A DNA stretch of 64,000 bases, from positions 13,687,434 through 13,751,433 of the forward strand of contig OZ038482.1 of NCBI GenBank assembly GCA_964036315.1. The letters run 5' to 3'. This document shows, one piece after another, positions 43,217 to 55,669 of the stretch. The stretch is from Acanthosepion esculentum (Eukaryota > Mollusca > Cephalopoda > Sepiida > Sepiidae). The notes under the pieces were generated by a model. The model made no database searches. It was not told the origin of the DNA and saw only the letters and a program-made list of their open reading frames with translations. Position 1 is the first letter of the stretch; each line of letters begins with the position of its first letter. A program made the position numbers and the translations under genes.

Positions 43217-43840
43217 AAAAGTAAATATAAAATAAAAATATATATAAACATTTCTGTAAATCATTTTCTCTAGTTCAGGTGTTTCTGATTAGTTTTCGTA
43301 CCAGTTTCTCCAGGAAAAAGCAATGAAAATTAGTTGCATTATTAAGAAAGAAGCAGAATTCTTGAAAAATGAGACAATTCGATTAATCAAGGGAATAAAA
43401 CAGTAAATTGGTTAAAACCTCCAACGCTCGTCAAAAACGAAATCCAATAAAATAACCATATGAAAGAAACTTATCTTCTGATATATAAAAAGAGGAAAAT
43501 GAAATCAGTTTTGAGAAGCAAGCGTGCCGTGTTACACACCTGCTTTCCTCTGGCATCAGTTTAGTCATTTTTAGATATTTTGTTTAAAATGTCAGACTGA
43601 CTTAGAGGAAAAAAAGGTTGGAGAATAGCCATTAAAATCTGGAAATTGGCATAGAAGTCAGCATCCGGTTGAAATGCCGTAAAACAAAGTCGCTTAGTTA
43701 AAATTCACACTTCCGTTTCCTTCCGCGAGCGAACAGACGTTTTCTAGAACGATTTAACAGAAAGTGCCCGGGTCAATTTATGAATGAAGGAAAAAAGTTC
43801 AACGCAGAAAGTAGTTACCTCAATCTGTTGCTGCCAAGAG
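43213..43840. other. Unannotated sequence
   Basis: No gene recognised. Confidence 0.5.
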
Positions 43841-43844
43841 GAAT

Positions 43845-43869
43845 ACATATATATATATATATACACACA

Positions 43870-43966
<97 letters not shown>
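43845..43966. repeat. (TA)n(CA)n(TA)n microsatellite
   Basis: Compound tract adjoining a minus-strand F1 copy. Confidence 0.97.
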
Positions 43967-43968
<2 letters not shown>

Positions 43969-44095
43969 TTGTCAGCTGCGTTTAAACATGAAACAGACTG
44001 TCGCTGCTGGGTGTTCACCTCAATGTCCACTTTTATATTTACGCATGCGCTATCCCTAATATTGTGCACTTTCATCAATAATAAATTAAATCTAT
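43967..44095 (-). repeat. Family F1 copy
   Basis: Minus-strand match to 27420-27563: CATGAAACAGACTGTCGC through the GTGCACT segment. Confidence 0.75.
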
Positions 44096-44102
44096 ATTTT
44101 TA

Positions 44103-44103
44103 T

Positions 44104-44163
<60 letters not shown>
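44103..44163. repeat. (AAT)n microsatellite
   Basis: About 18 AAT units. Confidence 0.97.
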
Positions 44164-44379
44164 TAAATATGAATTGTTATACGCGTTTGGAAAACCTTAG
44201 GTATTTTGGCTTGTAAATGAACAAACAAATACCCAAGGAAAAATAAGGGATAAAAAAAGAAAGAACTAAGAACATGTAATTGAGGCGAAAACAATCGTCC
44301 AAAGAAAAAAACAAACCAAAACGAGTAAAGCAAAAGTAACTAAGCAAAGTACTCAATAAACTAAGTAGAGCAAATCTAA
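44164..44379. other. Unannotated spacer
   Basis: A-rich. Nothing supported. Confidence 0.5.
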
Positions 44380-44503
44380 TATAAACCTAAAGAGCCAGGT
44401 AAACCTACCTAGGTTTCACCTACGCGGATCGTCAGGGTAAACTTGCCCTGACGATCCGTGTAGGTGAAACCTAGGTAGGTTTACCTGTCTCTTTAGGTTC
44501 ATA
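44380..44503. repeat. Near-perfect 57-bp-arm hairpin
   Basis: 44380-44436 and 44445-44503 pair with three or four mismatches and a loop under 10 bases. The arm contains AGGTAAACCTACCTAGGTTT, itself partly palindromic. (TA)n follows at 44506. Confidence 0.9.
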
Positions 44504-44504
44504 G

Positions 44505-44505
<1 letters not shown>

Positions 44506-44554
<49 letters not shown>

Positions 44555-44560
44555 CTATAT
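44506..44560. repeat. (TA)n microsatellite
   Basis: Follows the hairpin and precedes an F2 copy. Confidence 0.97.
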
Positions 44561-44573
44561 ATATATACAAATA

Positions 44574-44764
44574 TATGCAAAGCTCTTCAGTAAAATGAAT
44601 GGAGCACTTTGGCTGATTGGCATTTGTTTACATTTGTAAAAACAATACGCAAGATTTAGTTGTGTAACTCTACCGAGTGAAGATAGCTCTGGCTGACACC
44701 AAATTAGTTGAGTTTCAATCCTGGCTTGAGGCATTGATACAGCGAAACAGTACTGTCTGTGAAT

Positions 44765-44765
<1 letters not shown>
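44574..44765 (-). repeat. Dispersed repeat family F2, copy 2
   Basis: Minus-strand match to 60250-60440, including CAGTACTGTTTCGC, GCCAGGATTGAAAC and AACAAATGCCAATCAG. (TA)n on both sides. Confidence 0.75.
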
Positions 44766-44767
<2 letters not shown>

Positions 44768-44814
<47 letters not shown>

Positions 44815-44860
44815 GCCTGACGATTGCGTCTAGCATGTGTGTGTGTGTGTGTGTGTGTGA
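44768..44860. repeat. (TA)n, F1 fragment, (TG)n
   Basis: TA tract to 44811, a 27-bp F1 fragment (GGCCTGACGATTGCGTCTAG), then TG repeat 44837-44859. Confidence 0.85.
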
Positions 44861-45586
44861 GGTAATTTGGCAAATTGATGCTTTGACGATGGATCAGCGT
44901 TATCTGAGAAATATTTTTTTTTATTTCACTAAAACAAAATCCACATTAGTGAGAAATTTTGCTATACATGAAGCGAATGAAAGACTAATTTTACTTTAAC
45001 CGAATCGTTATAGAAAATAGATTTTATCTAATTACAATTCTGGCTTTAATTTTATTGACTCATTTACTTATTTAATGTATTTATTTTCAACGTTTAAGTA
45101 TCTCACATCGTGTCAGTATTAATTAGCCTGTCCTTATATTAATCATATTTGACTCCTGGATAACAGATTCAATGTATCTTGGTCCAAATCGATTATATTC
45201 ATTTTTAAAAATTAAACGATATTTTTCAAATGAAAATTGTGATCATGAATGTTTCCGTAGTACACAAATGCATTAAGCGTGTTGTTTAATATTAATTCCT
45301 TTTTATCTTCGTATCTTTACATCTCAGGATATTTCGAGGATTTATGTTTTGGGAGACATTGTTTAAATTCTGATGTAAAATTAACTGATTTTTTAAAGTT
45401 TATTGAGATTTTCTATATCGAGACTGGGTACATTACTTTAAAAATAGAAAATTATATATAAAATTGTATAGGTCAGAAACTTCGATCGTATGCTTAGTTA
45501 CGGCAAAGGAAAAGTCACTTTAGTTCGATAAAATCCGAAACAATGTAACGCGTCACACAAGATCTTTTTTCACAATTGTTTATCAT

Positions 45587-45589
<3 letters not shown>
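44861..45589. other. Unannotated AT-rich sequence
   Basis: Nothing supported. Confidence 0.5.

Positions 45590-45629
<40 letters not shown>
45590..45629. repeat. (TA)n microsatellite
   Basis: Left outer boundary of the PLE pair. Confidence 0.97.
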
Positions 45630-45639
<10 letters not shown>

Positions 45640-45690
45640 TTTGAAAAATTTCTCAGAGTTAACCTGTAGAAAAAGCCAATATTTATAAAT

Positions 45691-46279
45691 GTAAAAGACA
45701 ATAGGAAAACTGTAATAGTTGCCGACGCGTTTCGTCCGATGTGGACTTTTTCAAGGCAAAAACGAAATGAATTTATTTAAACAAAGTAACTAATAATAAC
45801 AAAACAAAATGTCCTTAGCAACTGGAAGAATTTAGAGAACGCTATTTTCATACTGTTAACTGAAAATTACGTCAATTACTGTTAGGTATGGAGATATTGT
45901 TACTGTGTTGACGGATTCAACTGTTTTCTCAGGATTTCTTGATACTGTTCTGTATGTTTGTACAGAAATGTAAAAAAAAAAGCATTTATGAGGACAAAAG
46001 AGACCTCACAAAAACAACTTAGCTAATGCACTAGTCATACATAGAAATAAATTCAAACACAATTTTGATTTTAAAAATGTTACTCATAAAAAAAGAAAAT
46101 AGCTCACTCAGATGGAAAATCCTCGAGAGTGCCGCCATTGAATATTACCCAAATATTAATCTATTCCCAGGCCTTTTCTGTATTTCACCTTTCTTAATAG
46201 AATTACTACTCTCCCAAAAAAACGTACAGAACAGTACATCGGACGAAACGCGTCGGCAACTATTACAGTTTTCCTAATG

Positions 46280-46286
<7 letters not shown>
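45691..46286. mobile_element. Head-to-head Penelope-like 3' ends forming a foldback
   Basis: Inverted arms 45692-45742 and 46236-46286 (about 51 bp, nearly perfect) face outward to (TA)n on each side. The minus-strand copy has a long 3' noncoding part. The plus-strand copy encodes HNFDFKNVT / LIKKENSSLRWKILESAAIE at about 46050-46145 (one-base frameshift), the C-terminal part of a PLE GIY-YIG endonuclease. Both ends carry GGAC, GAAA, CGCG, TC in hammerhead order. In the minus copy the matching GTCC arm of stem II and GCC of stem I are present. Confidence 0.75.

Positions 46287-46347
<61 letters not shown>
46286..46347. repeat. (TA)n microsatellite
   Basis: Right outer boundary of the PLE pair. 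Confidence 0.97.
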
Positions 46348-46351
<4 letters not shown>

Positions 46352-47370
46352 TGGTGTAAAAACATTAAGCTGAATATTATTTGACATAATTAAAAAACTA
46401 ATGTCAAAAAAATTAAAGATGTATTGCTAACAAATCTCCTTATTTCATATCTCCATCTTTCTATATTTCCTCTTTCATTTGCCGTCCATTAGACCTTTTG
46501 ACAAATTATTGACCAACTGATCGAAAAACAAAGAATCTAATAAATCACTTCGTTTGACATTAATCAACTATGAAAAATCATTTGACTCAGTAGAATACTC
46601 TGAAGGTTTTAAATCATTACGAGAGCAGAGTATTAACTAGAAATAATAATTATTAAAGTGATTGGCGATATATACTTCAATATTTCAACATTACTGCAAT
46701 AATTTGATAATAGAGAAACAGGTAAAATAAAATTTGGAAAAGTAACCTCCATTTTTTTTTTACCTTTTTGCAGGTAGCAGCTTATTTGAAACGGCGTGTC
46801 ATGAACATGTGTACGAATCAGAATTTGTATCAGGCGGGAAAATGCATCAACTGAAATTCATCGATTGTTGGTGAACATTGATGGAAACCAAACAATGGAT
46901 GTGAGCAAAGTTAAACGCTAGCAATAGTTGGTTTTTAAACCACGTTCGAAGCAGTCTACCCGACTGTCGATCAACGAAATAATGATACCCAGAAATGAAT
47001 TGCCAATGCTGAAAAATAATGTTTTTTAAACGGAAACTCTCTTTATCTTATGGAATTGTACTGACCCCGGTATATATTGTAATTTCCTTGGAAATAAATT
47101 GGTGGCATAGTTTTCTGAACGTTCTTTAAGCATAATTTCAAATTGTGCAGTTGAAAACCTTGTTTACAAAGACAAATTCCGTTAGCAGATGTCATATGAC
47201 CCGAGGCAACTGTAATATCATGAATCAGTAGTAACGCATAATGTAAATTTGATTAAGACGCTTTGGGCAAGTTTTCACCGTATTAAAGTCGGATAATTAA
47301 AGATCGGAATATTGAAATGGAACCCGTGCCACTAATATATGAGATCTGTCCGAAATGATTCAAACATGTC
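46348..47370. other. Unannotated AT-rich sequence
   Basis: No gene or window-internal repeat found. Confidence 0.5.
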
Positions 47371-47374
47371 GTGT

Positions 47375-47680
47375 TTGTTGACCATATTCACCATAGTCTA
47401 TGAATATAGAATCCAGCGCAGTACGTAATCTGTTCAATGAAACAACATTAAAGATTAACACTCACAAGTCAAACACTCTACTGAATCTGACTATATCGCC
47501 AATACCACCAGCAGCTGTTCCGTAATTCTTCAGTCTTCGATATCAAAGACTGGCAGTGAATATTCCGGAAAAAACATGACCGCCTTTATACACGTCCTAT
47601 TGAATATTTTGAGCCTTCTGATTGGTTAACGCTTCTATTGGTGAACTATAAAATGAGTCAGCTCATTTTGGCTGGCTCAC
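47375..47680 (+). repeat. Dispersed repeat family F3, copy 2
   Basis: Matches 3888-4190, including TATAAAATGAGTCAGCTCAT. Confidence 0.7.
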
Positions 47681-47970
47681 TAATAAACCAGGGTACCCCA
47701 AAAACTCCAACAGTGTTCATGTTAAAATAGCCGAATTATATCATCGGCATCTTATTTCCTTTAAGATATTCACTTTGGGATCTCGCAAACACACCAATCA
47801 TAGTGTCGATTTTCACTTTTCAAAACAGTTTGGCGATTCCTCTTAGGGGATTGCTAGCTGTATCGTCGTCACTTAATCTTATTAACGGTCTGAAGTTACC
47901 CTTTTTTAGTGGTGATTTCAGTTTTAGAAAAGTAACGAGAAAGGAAATCAGGTTTGTAGAATTGTGATTT
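47681..47970. other. Unannotated sequence
   Basis: Nothing supported. Confidence 0.5.
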
Positions 47971-47974
47971 TCTA

Positions 47975-48100
47975 AGCGTAGCTTAGATGTGGCACAAGCC
48001 CGAAAGTAGGGGGAACACAGTGAGGACCGAACTCACTACTTAGTAGTAATTGTTCTTGCGAGACAGGCTTACTAACCATTACACACCCTCGAGTTGCCTA
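47975..48100 (-). repeat. tRNA-derived SINE, copy C (diverged)
   Basis: Minus-strand copy with B-box region GTGAGTTCGGTCCTCACTG at about 48019-48037 and A-box region near 48080. The acceptor halves no longer pair fully. Confidence 0.7.
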
Positions 48101-48860
48101 AATCAGATCTGTAGAATATGTATGTACTGTAGAATCAGGTAACGTGAAACAAAATTAGGTCTCTAGCATGTGTATGTACTGTAATGGGTGATGTGATATT
48201 TTGAGCATAAAAAAGAAAAAAAAAAAACATTGATGGGGAAAATAGAAAAATGAGTAGTCAATATATTCAAAATGGCTGGATGCTTTCCGGGCAGTAGATA
48301 AAATCAATTGATTTGTTCTGATTCAATCACCGATTTTGTTTGACTTCGGCACACACGAATTAAACATTTTCAGGTTTCTAGAAGAAATAGAAAATTAACT
48401 TCCCTTAAGCCATTTTGATCTTGAAGAACCTAACAGAATACATATCACGTGGTCCTTCAAACAGATTTTTAAATCTCTAAGCCTGGGCACCGGTAGTTAA
48501 TGCGCAAACAAAAAAGCATTCCGGTAACCCGTAGAAGTCAGCAGTAGAAAATTCACTCGCGTCAAAAGGAACGTCGAGTACACAGCGGTGACTTCAAAGA
48601 AACCCGTTTGAGTGCAACAAAAAAAAACACCACTTGGTACAGACACCGAGTCACCTTCTCTTTCTTATTAGCATATACTCTCTCTTTTACCAAATGCATA
48701 CTAGTAGAATGCTTTTGAGTGAGTTAAAGTCAAACTATGATAGGTAAGTCAATCTTGACATGAACTTTCATATACATTTTTTTTCTAAATAGCCGTTTGT
48801 ATACTATGTTTATTTGATTGTTGATACATAAAAGTTTACCGTTGTTATTTACAGTTTTGT
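48101..48860. other. Unannotated sequence
   Basis: A short internal duplication of ATGTGTATGTACTGTA at about 48118-48182 is the only structure seen. Confidence 0.45.
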
Positions 48861-48864
48861 TTTA

Positions 48865-49155
48865 GTAATTTAATCTCAGAGAAGGCGATAAAACCCCTAA
48901 GACGCAATGGAGTTACTGAATGGGAGAGAATACAAGACAAAGAAAACATTGAAAAGAGAGAACAATAAGAAAACAGGAATTAAGAAGACAGAAGATAACG
49001 ATTGGCATTGTATTTAAATTTTTCGGAGATTAAAGTTGAATGGAAAGCAAGAAGACGGAAGAGTTCAACAAGCGAGAAGTGTGAGAGAAGAAACTGTTAG
49101 CATAGAACTTACGGTTACACTTAACCATTCCAACTGTAAAATGATGTTTATGCGA
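48865..49155 (+). repeat. Dispersed repeat family F7, copy 2
   Basis: Matches 23036-23320, ending AACTGTTAGCATAGAACTTA. Confidence 0.7.
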
Positions 49156-50050
49156 CTATGATTTCTCATCTATTCTTGGTACCGTTGGAAATTATTATCC
49201 CGACGATTTCTATGGGTCGCAGGTGTATTGTTTAATTTAAAGTCCCTTTTGCGTTTTTTTTCTTTAAATTTCGTGATGGATCGCTGATCAATTTTCGGGA
49301 CATTAATAGCAAATTTATATAATCACAATATAAAAATAGTCATAAACACTTCAATAATAATTATAAAACGGAAACTGAACTTTACATCAGAAGTGGAAGT
49401 CTACAAACGAAAGGTGAACAATGCACCCCAAAAAGATTTAGGAAAGATTTAATGTCGTGTATTGTCCGTATTTACAAAATGGCCGTACATATAAAAATCG
49501 GCACATTTATACACACACCAAAAAATTCAAAATTCTTTTAAAATTATTGCTGTTTGATTGTTTGTATTAGGTTTTTCCATTGATGATTAGCAAATATATT
49601 TTTTAGTTAATAATAATAACATTAAAACCGCAGGAAATATTAAAAATTTTTAAAAGATTTACCACATAATAAATCTTTCTGATTAAAATTAAAAACATTT
49701 ATTGTAAAACTTTATTATTCATGGAAAATCTTTTTTTCCTCAGACAATTGTCTACTGAATTTATATTATTTTTGAAAGCATTTAAAAGCTTTTCTAATTA
49801 TATAATGTCATAGTTTTATTGCATTTTTTATTTTACGATCCAGAGCAGATTTTGGGTAAATGATGTATCTTTTTTTGACAAAAACAAATTGATGATTTAA
49901 TTTCTCCAAGGACTCCCGCTTTTAACTAATATAAATATGAAGAGGTTGGAATTTTAATTTCTCGAAATTTAATAAAAATTAACTAAGTGGAAGTAATAGA
50001 TGTATGAGAAAAAGTTTTTACCAAACTTTTCTAAAAAAAGAAACAGTTTA
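49156..50050. other. Unannotated AT-rich sequence
   Basis: Nothing supported. Confidence 0.5.
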
Positions 50051-53000
50051 AAATGGCAATCCAATCTCAGTGTGGCTAAGTGGCTATTCGTTAATAGAAT
50101 GGTAATTATGTCTCAACGAGGCTAAGTGGCTATTCGCTAATTGAATGGCAATCCAATCTCAGTTTGGCTAAGTGGCTATTCGCTAATTGAATGGCAATCA
50201 TGTGTCAACGTGGCTAAGTGGCTATTCGATAATTGAATGCCAATCATGTCTCAGTGTGGCTAAGTGGCTATTCGCTAATTGAATGGCAATCATGTCTCAA
50301 TGTGGCTAAGTGGCTATTTGTTAATTGAATGGGAATCATGTCTCAACGTGGCTAAGTGGCTATTCGCTAATTGAATGGCAATCATGTCTCAACGTGGCTA
50401 AGTGGCTATTCGCTAATTGAATGGCAATCATGTCTCAACGTAGCAAATAGGCTATTCCCAAATAGAATGGCAATCATGTCTCAGTGTGGCTAGGTGGTTA
50501 TTCGCTAAGTGAATGGAAATCATGTCTCAATGTGGCTAAATGGCTATTCGCTAATTGAATGGCAATCATGTCTCAGTGTGGCTAAGAGGCTATTAGTTAA
50601 TTGATTGGCAATCATGTCTCAACGTGGCTAAGTGGCTATTCGCTAAGTGAATGGTAATCATGTCTCAACTTGGCTAAGTGGCTATTCGCTAAGTGAATGG
50701 TAATCATGTATCCACGTGGCTAAGTGGCTATTCTCTAAGTGAATGATAATCATGTATCAACGAGGCTAAGTGGCTATTCGCTAATAGAATGGCAATCTTG
50801 TCTCAACGTGGCTAAGTGGCTATTCGGTAATTGAATGTCAATCATGTATCAAGGTGGCTAAGTGGCTATTCGCTAATTGAATGGCAATCATGTCTCAATG
50901 TGGCTAAGTGGCTATTCGCTAGATGAAATGCAAACATGATTCAGTGTGGCTAAGTTGCGATTCGCTAATTGAATGGCAATCAAGTCTCAGTGTGTCTAAG
51001 TGGCTATTCGCTAATTGAATCGCAATCAGGTATCAAGGTGGCTAAGTGGCTATTCGCTAATTGAATGGCCATCATGTTTCAATTTGGCTAAGTGGCTAAT
51101 CGCTAATTGAATGCCAATCATGTCTCAATGTGGCTAAGTGGCTATTCGCTAGATGAAATGCAAACATGATTCAGTGCGGCTAAGTGGCTATTCGCTAATT
51201 GAATCGCAATCATGTCTCAGTGTGGCTAAGTTGCGATTCGCTGATTGAATGGCAATCAAGTCTCAGTGTGTCTAAGTGGCTATACGCTAATTGAATGGTA
51301 ATCATGTCTCAACGTGGCTAAGTGGCTATTCGATAATTGAATGCCAATCATGTCTCAGTGTGGCTAAAAGACTATTGGTTATTGAATGGGAATCATATCT
51401 CAATGTGGCTAAGTGGCTATTCGTTAATTGAATGGGAATCATGTCTCAACGTGGCTAAGTGGCTATTCGCTAATTGAATGGCAATCATGTCTCAATGTGG
51501 CTAAGTGACTATTCGCTAGATGAAATGCAAACATGATTCAGTGTGGCTAAGTGGCTATTCGCTAATTGAATGGCAATCATGTCTCAGTGTGGCGAAGTGG
51601 CGATTCGCTAATTGAATGGCAATCAAGTCTCAGTGTGTCTAAGTGGCTATTCGCTAATTGAATGGCAATCATGTCTCAACGTCGCTAAGTGGCTATTCGA
51701 TAATTGAATGCCAATCATGTCTCAATGTGGCTAAAAGACTATTGGTTAATTGAATGGGAATCATGTCTCAACGTGGCTATGTGGCTATTTGTTAATTGAA
51801 TGGGAATCATGTCTCAACGTGGCTAAGTGGCTATTCGCTAATTGAATGGCAATCATGTCTCAACGTGGCTAATTGGCTATTCCCTAATAGAATGGCAATC
51901 ATGTCTCAGTGTGGCTAAGTAGCTATTCTCTAATTGAATGCAAATCATGTTTCAGTGTGGCTAAGTGGCTATTCGCTAATTGAATGGCAATCATGTCTCA
52001 GTGTGGCTAAGTGGCTATTCGCTAAGTGAATGGTAATCATGACTCAATGTGGTTTAGAGGCTATACGCTAATTCAATAGCAATCATGTCTCAACGTGTCT
52101 AATTGGCTATTCCCTAATAGAATGGCAATCATGTCTCAGTGTGGCTAAGTAGCTATTCTCTAATTGATTGCCAATCATGTCTCAGTGTGGCTACGTGGCT
52201 ATTCGCTAAGTGAATGGTAATCATGACTCAACGTGGTTAAGAGGCTATTCGCTAATTGAATGTCAATCTTGTCACAACGTGGCTAAGTGGCTATTCGCTA
52301 ATTGAATGGCAATCATGTCTCAACGTGGCTAATTGGCTATTCGCTAATTGAATGGCAATCATGTTTCTGTGTGGCTAAGTGTGTATTCGCTAATTGAATG
52401 GCAATCATGGCTCAGTGTGGCTAAGTGGCTATTCGCTAATTGAATGGCAATCATTCCTCAATGTGGCTAAGTGGCTATTCGGTAACTGAATGGCAATCAT
52501 GTCTCAGTGTGGCTAAGTTGCTATTCCCGAATAGAATGGCAATCATGCCTCAATGTGGCTAAGTGGCTATTCGCTAAGTGAATGGCTATCATGTCTCTGT
52601 GTGGCTAAGTGGCTATTCGCTAATTGAATGGCAATCATGTCTCAGTGTGGCTAAGTGGCTATTCGCTAATTGAATGGGAATCATGTCTCAACGTGGCTAA
52701 TTGGCTATTCCCTAATTGAATGGCAATCATGTCTAAGTGTGGTTAAGTGGCTATTCGCTAATTGAATGGCAATCATGCCTCAATGTTGCTAAGTGGCTAT
52801 TCGCTAATTGAATGGCACTCATGTCTCAACGTGGCTAAGTGGCTATTCGCTAATTGAATGGCAACCATGTTTCTGAGTGGCTAAGTGGCTATTCGCTAAT
52901 TCAATGTAAATCATGTCTCAGTGTGGCTAAGTGGCTATTCGCTAAGTGAATGAGAATCATGTCTCAACGTGGCTACGTGGATATTCGCTAATTGAATGCC

Positions 53001-53870
53001 AATCATGTCTCAGTATGGCGAAGTGGCTATTCACTAATTGAATGGCAATCTTGTCTCCGTGTGGCTAAGTGTTTATTCGCTAAGTGAATGGTAATCATGT
53101 CTAAAAGTGACTAAGTGGCTATTCGCTAATTGAATGGCAATCATGTCTCAATGTGTCTAAGTTGTTATTCGCTAATTGAATGGCAATCATGTCTCTGTGT
53201 GGCTAAGTGGCTATTCGCTAGTTGAATGGCAATCATGTTTCAATGTGGTTAAAAGGCTATTCGCTATTTGAATGGCAATCATATCTAAGTGTGGCTAAGT
53301 GGCTACTGGTTAATTGAATGGCAATCATGTCTCAATGTGGCTAAGGGGCTTTTCGCTAATTTAATGGCAATCAATTCTCATTGTGGCTAAGTGGCTATTC
53401 GCTAGTTGAAATACAATCATGTTTCAGTGTGGCTAAATAGCTATTCGCTAATTAAATGGCAATCATGTCTTAGTGTGGCTAATTGACTATTCGCTAATTG
53501 AATGGTAATCAAGTCTCATTCTGTCTAAGTGGCTATTCGCTAATTGAATGGCAATCATGTCTCAACGCGGCTAAATGGCTATTCGCTAATTGAATGGCAA
53601 TCATGTCTCAGTTTGGCTAAGAGGCTATTGGTTAATTGAATGGCAATCATGTCTCAACGTGGCTAAATGGCTATTCGCTAATTGAATGGCAATCATGTCT
53701 CAATGTGGCTAAATAGCTATTCGCTAGTTGTATGGCACTCATATCTCAATGTGGCTAAGTGGCTATTCGCTAATTGAATGGCAAGCATGTCTCAACGTGG
53801 CTAAGTAGCTATTCGCTAATTGAATGGCAATCATGTCTCAATGTGGCTAAGTGGCTATTCGCTAATTGAA
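50051..53870 (+). repeat. 46-bp satellite array, about 83 units
   Basis: Head-to-tail units with the core TGGCTAAGTGGCTATTCGCT followed by AATTGAATGGCAATCATGTC and TCAACG or TCAGTG. Divergence between units is low to moderate. Shared variants recur at multiples of 46 bp. For example, the CTAGATGAAATGCAAACATG variant occurs at about 50918, 51147 and 51514, showing an 8-unit (about 367 bp) higher-order duplication. No ORF. The right edge is within 60 bp of a SINE. Confidence 0.97.
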
Positions 53871-53919
53871 ATCTGAAAAGCACAATGAGCCGACACCTCC
53901 TGTAATGACATGACCCTTA

Positions 53920-54050
53920 AAGTGGATGTAGCATAGATGTGGCACAAAGCTGAAATTAGGGGGGCACCCTGTGAGAATCGAACTCACTATTCAGTCGTAA
54001 TTGTTCTAGCGAGACAAGCTTGCTGACTATTGCACCACCTCGTGTTGCCC
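53920..54050 (-). repeat. tRNA-derived SINE, copy D
   Basis: GGGCACC at 53962-53968 and GTTGCCC at 54044-54050 mark the acceptor halves on the minus strand. The T-arm is around GTGAGTTCGATTCTCAC. Confidence 0.8.
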
Positions 54051-54054
54051 CCCT

Positions 54055-54925
54055 TACAATTGATATATACGATACTTAAGTGTTGGCCTATTTTAATACT
54101 TCGTGCTAAACAAGTCAAGGTTTTGTAAAACACTACATAATTATATTCTGTGGTTCTGATTTTTCAATTCTGGCAGCATATTCCAACGCAAAACCCTGGC
54201 ATCACAAGTCTTTCGCACCTTCTCTTCGATGGTAAACATCAATTATATAAGTGAACTACCTGATCGCTGACTGTGCCTCGGGTTACATTCTGTAGCCCAT
54301 CGTTAGTAATCAAGCATACATAAATCCACATCATTTGAGATATTACTTTTCAATGGTGGGTCATCTTTACTTAGAAATTTGGCGCCGTAGAATCTTCCTT
54401 CACTTCGTTTGCAGTTGTAATTTGCAAGCATAACATTAAATAACTACATTGAGCTTGTTTAGTATATATTTTACAGACATTAATAGTTTTCTTTTAAACA
54501 TTGGCGCAACAGGATCTTCATTTTATATATCTGGCTTTGTGCTGTATTCAGAAAAAGCTTAGTAACTTTATGACTTTGGTTCTTATAACAACGCAGCATT
54601 TCGTGTTTTCCATTCTTTGAACAATTAACCTGGATTCTCTTCTCAATGTTCTGAAGGATCATGAAAAGAAAATCTTGAATTTCATTTCTGAAAATGACGC
54701 TTTCCAAAGAATAAAATGATAGAGAAGTTGGGGAGGCACTTAGGATAGAATTTAGCGAGATGGAAAGATAAGGACTTTAAGTGGTTTCTACACTGGAAAA
54801 CTCGTAAAACTGTCAGAAATTTGAAAAGTTACATTTAAGAAAGACTATCACGCAGTGTTCGGGGAGAAGTGTTTGTAACCCGATCCATAATAGGTCTTTT
54901 TAAAAGTCAATGATGCCAGATATCC
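54055..54925. other. Unannotated sequence
   Basis: A 75-codon minus-strand frame at 54480-54707 has no recognised domain. Confidence 0.45.
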
Positions 54926-54928
54926 GTT

Positions 54929-54929
54929 A

Positions 54930-54962
<33 letters not shown>
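54929..54962. repeat. (CA)n microsatellite
   Basis: About 16 CA units. Confidence 0.97.
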
Positions 54963-54966
<4 letters not shown>

Positions 54967-55129
54967 AAAGGAGCAATGTCCAAATTATCTTTCTGAAGGA
55001 ATCGAAGAGAATGATAACATAAACATATGAGAATTATCAGATATACACAAACTGTGCAAATTAACTGAAATAAAACGAATAATTCCATTATTATTTCCTT
55101 TTTTTCGTATTTTTCCAATTAAACATGAC

Positions 55130-55360
55130 CCAGTGCACATTTTAGTACTTCATATGTCCATTCCACAAAGTCGTTCTTTGCAGATTGACCACAGATTCTC
55201 GATTGCATTTAAATCAGGGGAGTTTTTGCGCCAGTCTATAGTACTTTGATTTACTTACTGGTAATGCTTTCTAGTGTGTTCGTGCAGCGTTACAATTTTC
55301 GTACACTTCCTTGGAGTAACGTCCATCGCAGACAATGGCCGTAGGACAACTAATCGACAG
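55130..55360 (-). pseudogene. Tc1/mariner-like transposase C-terminal remnant
   Basis: Minus-strand translation gives DWRKNSPDLNAIENLWSICK (about 55245-55185), the SPDLN-IENLW block with the third catalytic Glu. Upstream is a CDGRYSKEVYEN segment in another frame. A lineage distinct from the two Tc1 families above. Confidence 0.65.
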
Positions 55361-55604
55361 TCGAGATGATAGTGTCCGGGTGTGATAAAAATCTGATGTA
55401 ATCACGGATGACGCAATATTTTTCAAGGCCAAACAAATTTCATCATACACCCCGACAATAGATTCACATTGTTGCAAACCACTGCAATTGATCTGAGGAA
55501 AAAATAGAAATCGATTACACCCTGTCACTCCAGTAGATCTAAAACTGACTATGGTGGAAAAAGGAAACTAAAGCGGTTGTTTCCATTAATTTGCATAATT
55601 ATAT

Positions 55605-55668
55605 ATGGCTGAGTGGTTAGGGTTCTGACAATGAGACCCAGGTTCGAATCTCACCATTGTCCATTTGT
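55605..55668 (+). repeat. tRNA-like sequence (probable SINE head)
   Basis: TGGCTGAGTGGTTAGGG (A-box region) and CAGGTTCGAATCTC (B box) with about tRNA spacing. No acceptor stem pairing, so not called as a tRNA gene. Confidence 0.5.
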
Positions 55669-55669
55669 C

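Noticed and set aside
50051..53870. CRISPR-like look of regularly spaced repeats
   Set aside because: The 46-bp units are repetitive throughout, with no unique spacers and no cas genes. The context is eukaryotic.
55605..55668. tRNA-Leu/Ser-like gene
   Set aside because: A and B boxes present but no acceptor stem and no consistent anticodon loop.
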